Shown: positions 42,356 to 46,537 of the stretch, in pieces
Position numbering within the stretch: the stretch's first letter is position 1
Layout of the letters: every line of letters starts with the position of its first letter
NCBI GenBank assembly: GCA_022509105.1
Contig: JAFLTV010000017.1
Location: 1 to 46,537 of the forward strand
From: Muribaculaceae bacterium
GTDB lineage: Bacteria; Bacteroidota; Bacteroidia; Bacteroidales; Muribaculaceae
Direction of reading: 5' to 3'
Length of the DNA stretch: 46,537 nucleotides
Position numbers and translations under genes: made by a program
Notes under the pieces: model-generated
What the model was told of the DNA's origin: nothing
Database searches by the model: none
The model's input: only the letters and a program-made list of their open reading frames with translations

Positions 42356-44935
42356 ATGAAGAAAAGTTTAACACTTTTATCTCTGTCGTTGATGGCGACC
42401 ACCATGGCAATGGCATCGCCATTGACTCCGGAACAGGCCTTGCAGCGACTACAGAGCTATGGCTCAACAATCAACATGCCTGGCACACGCTCCACACAAG
42501 AGCTGACCCTTAAAAAGACTTTCAAGGCTAAAGACGGCCAGGCTTCTTTATATGTTTTTGATCAGGGAAAAACCGGATTCGTGGTTCTCAGTGCTGATGA
42601 TTCAACAGTGCCCGTATTAGGATATTCCGAGACGAGCAACTTCGATATCAACAATCTGCCGCCGGCCCTCGAAGGATGGTTGAACCAATATAACGAACAG
42701 ATCGAATACATGAGGGTAAACGGTTTTGCCTCGGATGTTAACACACGCGTGTCTTTGCCGTCATCATGGACCCCGATTGGTCCGTTGCTTAAGACCACCT
42801 GGGATCAAAACAGGCCGTACAATAACCTGTGTCCGACAATCAACGGCACTCGCACTCCGACAGGATGTGTGGCTACTGCTATGGCGCAGGTGATGAATTA
42901 TTTCCAATATCCGGAGAAAGGTCAAGGATCTATAACGTATGAATATAATGCCGGCACAAGTATGGTGCCCATTTATCAGAACTTGTCTATGGACTTCGGA
43001 GCGACTACTTTCGAATGGGACAATATGCTCGATAATTACAGTGGCGACGTGCAATATTCAACAACCCAGGCCAATGCGGTAGCCACTCTGATGAAGGCTG
43101 CGGGTTATGCCGTGCAGATGAATTATTACCCGGGTCAATCAGGTGCTGTCAGCGGTTATATTCCGGGAGCCATGGTTAGATACTTCAACTATGACCCAAG
43201 CGCAATGTTTGTTTCACGTTCTGAGAAAACTTATACAGAATGGGCAACTTTGATTTATAATAACCTTAAGAATGTGGGTCCGGTGATTTATGACGGCGAC
43301 ACAGCGATGTCGGGTGGCCACTCCTTCGTGTGCGACGGTTATCAAGGTAACGGCTATTTCCATTTCAACTGGGGATGGGCAGGAACAAGCGACGGCTATT
43401 TCCTTCTTGACGCATTGAATCCGCCGGCTCTTGGCACCGGTGGCGCTGCCGGAGGTTTCAACTTCCGCCAGGATGTGGTTGTTAATGTCATGCCGCCAAA
43501 AGCAGGCACGCAACCCACTGAAGGCAAGGTTGTTTTGTCAGGCTCTCTTTATGGCTCTACTTCGTCTGCCTATCTTTATCTCAAGATTAACGGCAGTTCA
43601 TATACCGGATTCCGTTATTACGGAAATTCAGATATAGTATTCGACCTGGGCGCAGAATTTGTGGAGGCAGATAAAGCAAATGCTACTCCGGAATATTACA
43701 CTGTGGCTAATGCTGTATTGAAAAACTATCCGCTCGATCCGGGCTATGTATGTTTCTGTAACGGAAGCGGCAACTATCCTTTCCCGATGATTCAGCTTAG
43801 CAAGCTCAATATAAAGGATAACGTGAAATACAAAGTGTCTTGCGCCTACCTTCCGAAGAATGGAGAATGGACAGTGGCACAGTCAGGAGTGGGTTGCTAC
43901 AATTATTTCTATCTTACCAAAACATCTTCGGGATATGAAATCGAGAATTTCCCGGTTATGGAATTCGACTGCACCCAGCTTGCTCCATCAGCTTCATTAT
44001 ATGAGAATATCGCAGCTCAGTTTGACCTGACAATTAAAAATACTTCAGACACGGAGCTAACTCGCGGCGTGATGCTTTATCTTCTTGATTCAAACGAAGC
44101 GAATGCTAATATAATGTATTATGGAGCGGATTGCTTCACCCAGACTTTATCACCGGGAGAATCTTACAGCACTAAATGGATAACAACGCTGGTTAGCAAC
44201 AGAAATACTCCTATCAAAGTGGCGGAAAAAGTATATCCGGCCCTCTATGATATGGACACTAATATGATCTATTATATTTCTGACACTCCGGTGACCATAA
44301 ATCCGTATCCCGGTAATCCTCTATATAATGTAAGCCTGAAGATAAACGATGAAGACCTTGTGAAGGGAGTTTATCAAGTGAAGAATTCTCAAGACTTCCA
44401 GGCGGCTACCACCATAAGCGTGACAACCGGTATCTTCTCACAGGAAGTAAATCTTTACGTGATGGAAGATGGCGGCAATGGAAGATATGCAATCTTGCTC
44501 ACATATCCGTTTGACATGATGGTTATAAACGCCGGAGAATCACAAGAATTCCTGACTGATATAAACTTTACAACCGCTATGCCGGGCCAGGAATACTATA
44601 TAGGCATCATTGTAGGTAATTCAAATTATCTTGCCTGTGAGCCTGCTACATTCGTGGCACTTAGCAATGAGGCGGGAATTGAATCAGTGATTGGCAACAA
44701 TGGCGACATGATTCTTATCCAGGATCGCAAGGCCGGAAGAGTAAGCGTAATAGGCGGCATAAACGGTATTGAAACAGTGGAAGCTTATTATCTCAACGGC
44801 ACAAAAGCTCCGATAAGAGTAGATTATAATGGCGATAATGCCAATGTTGATCTTTCAAATCTTGGAAAGGGCATCGTGATTGTAACAGCCGTAGACAAAG
44901 CCGGCAACAGAAAATCTACGAAGATCGCCTTGTAA
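42356..44935 (+). CDS. secreted C10 family cysteine protease (streptopain-like) with T9SS CTD
   Basis: An 859-residue secreted protease. A signal peptide ends MAMA. A Spi_C10-type inhibitory propeptide covers about residues 21-125. The peptidase C10 domain (about 135-375) has the catalytic Cys171 in PTGCVATAMAQVMNYFQYP and His322 in SGGHSFVCDGY, and FNWGWAGTSDGYF completes the family signature. Several beta domains (about 390-770) follow, then a C-terminal sorting domain with AYYLNGTKAPI, DLSNLGKGIVIV and KSTKIAL. It is related to streptopain/interpain and periodontain-type enzymes and is probably activated by cleavage of the propeptide. A terminator follows. Confidence 0.93.
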   Translation: MKKSLTLLSLSLMATTMAMASPLTPEQALQRLQSYGSTINMPGTRSTQELTLKKTFKAKDGQASLYVFDQGKTGFVVLSADDSTVPVLGYSETSNFDINNLPPALEGWLNQYNEQIEYMRVNGFASDVNTRVSLPSSWTPIGPLLKTTWDQNRPYNNLCPTINGTRTPTGCVATAMAQVMNYFQYPEKGQGSITYEYNAGTSMVPIYQNLSMDFGATTFEWDNMLDNYSGDVQYSTTQANAVATLMKAAGYAVQMNYYPGQSGAVSGYIPGAMVRYFNYDPSAMFVSRSEKTYTEWATLIYNNLKNVGPVIYDGDTAMSGGHSFVCDGYQGNGYFHFNWGWAGTSDGYFLLDALNPPALGTGGAAGGFNFRQDVVVNVMPPKAGTQPTEGKVVLSGSLYGSTSSAYLYLKINGSSYTGFRYYGNSDIVFDLGAEFVEADKANATPEYYTVANAVLKNYPLDPGYVCFCNGSGNYPFPMIQLSKLNIKDNVKYKVSCAYLPKNGEWTVAQSGVGCYNYFYLTKTSSGYEIENFPVMEFDCTQLAPSASLYENIAAQFDLTIKNTSDTELTRGVMLYLLDSNEANANIMYYGADCFTQTLSPGESYSTKWITTLVSNRNTPIKVAEKVYPALYDMDTNMIYYISDTPVTINPYPGNPLYNVSLKINDEDLVKGVYQVKNSQDFQAATTISVTTGIFSQEVNLYVMEDGGNGRYAILLTYPFDMMVINAGESQEFLTDINFTTAMPGQEYYIGIIVGNSNYLACEPATFVALSNEAGIESVIGNNGDMILIQDRKAGRVSVIGGINGIETVEAYYLNGTKAPIRVDYNGDNANVDLSNLGKGIVIVTAVDKAGNRKSTKIAL

Positions 44936-44957
44936 AAAGAAACTTTGTGAATCAGGA

Positions 44958-44995
44958 AATATCCCGGAGGTTTAGAAGCCTTCGGGATTTTCTAT
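44958..44995 (+). terminator. terminator of the C10 protease operon
   Basis: ATCCCGGAGG (44961-44970) pairs with CCTTCGGGAT (44979-44988), 10 bp with one wobble, followed by TTTCTATTTCT. Confidence 0.82.
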
Positions 44996-45198
44996 TTCTC
45001 CTTCAGGAGAGTTTTTGATAATCGATTTAAAAATTAAATTAATTTTCTCTTCAAAAGCGTTCATCATCATGTGCAGGTTCATGTTCACATAAGCTTATGA
45101 TGTGAAATTTAAGAAAAAGGAGGAATAAAAATTTATGGTAAATAGTATAGATTTGAATCCGAAATACAAAAGAAATTAAGGATAAAAGGGAGAAAAGC

Positions 45199-45229
45199 TT
45201 TGCAGATTCAACTTTTCTATATAAATTTG
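45199..45229 (+). promoter_or_regulatory. Bacteroidetes-type promoter of tRNA-Leu
   Basis: TTTG (45199-45202) and TAAATTTG (45222-45229) are separated by 19 bases. The tRNA begins 25 bases downstream. Confidence 0.75.
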
Positions 45230-45253
45230 CAGACGCAACGCGAAACGACGCAA

Positions 45254-45337
45254 GCCCTGATGGCGGAATTGGTAGACGCGTTGGTCTCAAACACCAATGG
45301 GGTTAAACCCGTGCCGGTTCGATCCCGGCTTAGGGCA
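45254..45337 (+). tRNA. tRNA-Leu (anticodon CAA)
   Basis: An 84-base class II tRNA with a long variable arm. The acceptor stem is GCCCTGA/TTAGGGC, the D arm GGCGGAATTGGTAGAC, the anticodon stem TTGGT/ACCAA with loop CTCAAAC (anticodon CAA, reads UUG), and the T arm CCGG-TTCGATC-CCGG. Discriminator A. Its last bases are the left copy of the direct repeat that flanks the downstream island. Confidence 0.97.
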
Positions 45338-45339
45338 CA
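45326..45339 (+). repeat. left direct repeat (att-like) in the tRNA-Leu 3' end
   Basis: CGGCTTAGGGCACA occurs here, overlapping the T arm/acceptor end of tRNA-Leu, and again at 46402-46415. With the preceding TC, 16 of 17 positions agree. A repeat of a tRNA 3' end is the classic trace of site-specific integration. Confidence 0.85.
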
Positions 45340-45343
45340 GAAA

Positions 45344-45384
45344 ATACCCAATTTACTTGAATTCAGTAAGTTGGGTATCTTTAT
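45344..45384 (+). terminator. terminator after tRNA-Leu, inside the island
   Basis: ATACCCAATTTACT (45344-45357) pairs with AGTAAGTTGGGTAT (45365-45378) with one wobble, followed by CTTTATTTATT. If the island is an insertion, this terminator was brought in with it. Confidence 0.85.
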
Positions 45385-45585
45385 TTATTAGTTACAGAAG
45401 TGGAACAATAGGGAAGGAAACTTTCTCTGACTACCCCTCCCTTGCAAATGCCTCATATGCCGAGAGAGGATTTCACTGTTTCCTATTTTGGAATTCACTG
45501 GCCATCTTTAGATAAAGATTTATCTTTTGAAGGCATTTACAAAAAGACTGAAAATATTGTTGAAAATATCTGAAATTCCATTTTT

Positions 45586-45612
45586 GTTATATAACCAAGA
45601 AATAATATTATT
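45586..45612. promoter_or_regulatory. two palindromes upstream of the antitoxin gene (possible operator)
   Basis: GTTATATAAC (45586-45595) and AATAATATTATT (45601-45612) are perfect palindromes just before the antitoxin ATG at 45621. Toxin-antitoxin operons are usually autoregulated at such sites. AT-rich palindromes also arise by chance. Confidence 0.35.
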
Positions 45613-45620
45613 AAGTTAAT

Positions 45621-45866
45621 ATGACACAGATGACCATAACTTTAGATTTAGAAGATTATGCTAAACCTTCTGAAATCCGTAAGATTCTAAAGAACATAAA
45701 GGGAGTTGCAAGAGTTTCAACTCAAAATAAAACTTTATCTTCTACTAAGAAACAGGTAGATGATAAGGAATGGCTTTCTATGATCGACAAATTGCAAAAC
45801 AGTGTCAATCCTTCTGATATTGATTGGAATGATGAGCGTACTAGATACATAATGGGTGAAAGGTAA
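45621..45866 (+). CDS. putative antitoxin of a PIN-domain toxin-antitoxin pair
   Basis: An 81-residue protein. It starts MTQMTITLDLEDYAKPSEIR, giving a short beta strand and helix, and has a polar middle and an acidic/aromatic C-terminus (SDIDWNDERTRYIMGER) of the kind that wraps a toxin. The stop overlaps the toxin ATG by one base (TAATG), the usual antitoxin-toxin arrangement. I do not recognise a specific antitoxin family, so the call rests mainly on its size and on the PIN gene beside it. Cytoplasmic. Confidence 0.7.
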   Translation: MTQMTITLDLEDYAKPSEIRKILKNIKGVARVSTQNKTLSSTKKQVDDKEWLSMIDKLQNSVNPSDIDWNDERTRYIMGER

Positions 45867-46276
45867 TGAAAAGAGCTTTTGTAGATACTAACTTTATTGT
45901 TGACCTCGTTGCTCGTCCTGAATATTCCTCAATGGCAAAAGAGGTGTTGACAAAGGGAAGAGAGAAAAGAATTAAATTCTCATTATGTTTTCTGTCGTTA
46001 GCCAATTACGCATATATAGATAGAAAACAGGAACGTGAGAAACTTCATGAAAATTTGCGTATGTTATGCACTGTTTTTGAAATCTTACCCAATGACAAAA
46101 AAAATATTGTTTATTCAATAAATCTTAATCCCAAAGATTTTGAAGATGCGATTCAATATTCAGCGGCTTTGAATGGAAAATGCGATTGCATAATTACACG
46201 CAATAAAAAAGATTTTATTGAATTTTCTCAAATACCCGTTTTAACTCCATCTGAATTTTTAGATGAATTGAAATAA
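45866..46276 (+). CDS. PIN-domain ribonuclease toxin (VapC-like)
   Basis: A 136-residue PIN-domain protein, probably a toxin that cleaves RNA. The first acidic residue is Asp7 in FVDTNFIVDL. Asp91, Glu93 and Asp94 lie in PKDFEDAIQY, and the last conserved block is IITRNKKDF (Asp106). The position that often holds Glu in helix 3 reads SLANYAY (Asn47), as in some Bacteroidetes PIN proteins. Translation is coupled to the antitoxin by a one-base overlap. Both genes lie in the island at tRNA-Leu, where a toxin-antitoxin pair would stabilise the element or act in phage defence. Confidence 0.82.
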   Translation: MKRAFVDTNFIVDLVARPEYSSMAKEVLTKGREKRIKFSLCFLSLANYAYIDRKQEREKLHENLRMLCTVFEILPNDKKNIVYSINLNPKDFEDAIQYSAALNGKCDCIITRNKKDFIEFSQIPVLTPSEFLDELK

Positions 46277-46287
46277 AAACTTCTTGA

Positions 46288-46304
46288 TGGTCACTTTTGG
46301 TCAC
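46288..46304 (+). repeat. two TGGTCAC repeats at 10-bp spacing
   Basis: TGGTCAC occurs at 46288-46294 and again at 46298-46304, exactly one helical turn apart, between the toxin gene and the right direct repeat. Confidence 0.6.
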
Positions 46305-46364
46305 CTTTTCTTGGGAATATCAAAATAATCTTACAAGATTAAAATGACATTAACACTCAATATC

Positions 46365-46391
46365 ACCAAGTTATACCAAGTTTCACCAAGT
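46365..46391 (+). repeat. three ACCAAGT repeats at 10-bp spacing
   Basis: ACCAAGT occurs at 46365, 46375 and 46385, each 10 bases apart and ending 11 bases before the right att-like repeat. The spacing and place resemble arm-type recombinase or regulator binding sites. Confidence 0.65.
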
Positions 46392-46401
46392 AAAACTGTC
46401 A

Positions 46402-46415
46402 CGGCTTAGGGCACA
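46402..46415 (+). repeat. right direct repeat (att-like) of the tRNA-Leu 3' end
   Basis: The second copy of CGGCTTAGGGCACA, outside any complete tRNA. It marks the right end of the island. Confidence 0.85.
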
Positions 46416-46420
46416 AGATT

Positions 46421-46470
46421 AGAGAGATAACTTGCTAAATCACAGTAAATTATCTCTCTTTCATTTTCTA
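46421..46470 (+). terminator. hairpin terminator beyond the island, probably the original tRNA-Leu terminator
   Basis: AGAGAGATAACTTGCT (46421-46436) pairs with AGTAAATTATCTCTCT (46444-46459) with one mismatch and one wobble around a 7-base loop, followed by TTCATTTTC. It lies 6 bases after the right direct repeat, like the terminator beside the intact tRNA (5 bases). I see nothing supported in the remaining bases to the window end. Confidence 0.8.
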
Positions 46471-46537
46471 TAAGCTCAAAATTTGATTACTTATATATTT
46501 TGCTATGTTGTTCCGGGTCCTAAATTAAAATCTGGGT

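Larger units (their letters stand above)
44936..45253. other. 318-base intergenic region before tRNA-Leu
   Basis: It holds the protease terminator (about 44958-44995) and the tRNA-Leu promoter (45199-45229). Between them is AT-rich sequence with no gene that I can support; a 14-codon frame after an AAGGAGG at 45118-45124 is too short to call. Confidence 0.6.
45326..46415. mobile_element. small genomic island inserted at tRNA-Leu, carrying a toxin-antitoxin pair
   Basis: About 1.08 kb between two copies of the tRNA-Leu 3' end. It is visibly more AT-rich than the neighbouring genes and contains an antitoxin-like gene, a PIN-domain toxin gene and short 10-bp-spaced repeats near the right end. 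No integrase lies inside it, so it is either a remnant, a satellite mobilised in trans, or the left part of a nested array that continues beyond the window. Confidence 0.7.

Noticed and set aside
45134..45178. A 14-codon frame with a strong AAGGAGG upstream
   Set aside because: Too short to support as a gene; the purine-rich site may be chance in AT-rich intergenic sequence.
1..46537. CRISPR arrays, insertion sequences and rRNA genes
   Set aside because: No regularly spaced long repeats, no transposase frames with terminal inverted repeats and no rRNA stretches were seen.

Overview
The window looks like a chromosomal segment of a member of the Bacteroidales, possibly of a Muribaculaceae-like lineage; the genus cannot be decided from the sequence alone. 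The evidence is several promoters of the Bacteroidetes type (TTTG, 19-21 bases, TAnnTTTG), type IX secretion (T9SS) components and cargo with C-terminal sorting domains, Omp28-family lipoproteins, a DUF1599-DoxX pair, a DUF2027/Smr protein, and coding density typical of gut Bacteroidales.

Left part (1-26.3 kb), mostly core genes. A PorE-like OmpA-family lipoprotein cut by the window edge and an outer-membrane barrel protein are followed by ftsY, rimO and an overlapping isochorismate synthase. A shared terminator separates these from an M13 peptidase, prs, a GH13 enzyme, tRNA-Gln, a DUF2027/Smr protein, phoH and a sufB that has no sufC or sufD beside it. Then come DUF1599 and DoxX-like genes, a glutamine synthetase, thioredoxin, DUF3108, an MBL hydrolase, and rsmG and rpmH with back-to-back promoters. 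Between rpmH and a small helical protein lies a three-gene minus-strand operon: a PQQ-type propeller lipoprotein, an exported esterase, and a protein that joins a recombinase-like N-terminus to a NusG-like NGN/KOW C-terminus. The last is the most unusual single gene here.

Middle (27-31.2 kb): a GH94 cellobiose phosphorylase and a GPH/MFS sugar transporter form a simple disaccharide uptake and phosphorolysis module, closed by a 17-bp perfect hairpin terminator.

Right part (31.2-45 kb), envelope and secreted functions. Two tandem paralogous T9SS cargo proteins are followed by a probable five-gene minus-strand operon (TlpA-like thioredoxin, DUF6029-like barrel, Omp28 lipoprotein, small T9SS cargo, second Omp28-like lipoprotein). 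This operon is rich in CxxC thioredoxin folds, and two of its members share a CxGGxC motif. Divergently transcribed are a third cargo paralogue and a secreted C10 (streptopain-type) cysteine protease.

Right edge (45.25-46.5 kb): tRNA-Leu(CAA) whose 3' end is repeated 1.08 kb downstream. The two copies bracket an AT-rich island carrying an antitoxin/PIN-toxin pair and sets of 10-bp-spaced repeats. Each copy is followed by its own terminator hairpin, which suggests that the island inserted into the tRNA 3' end and displaced the original terminator.
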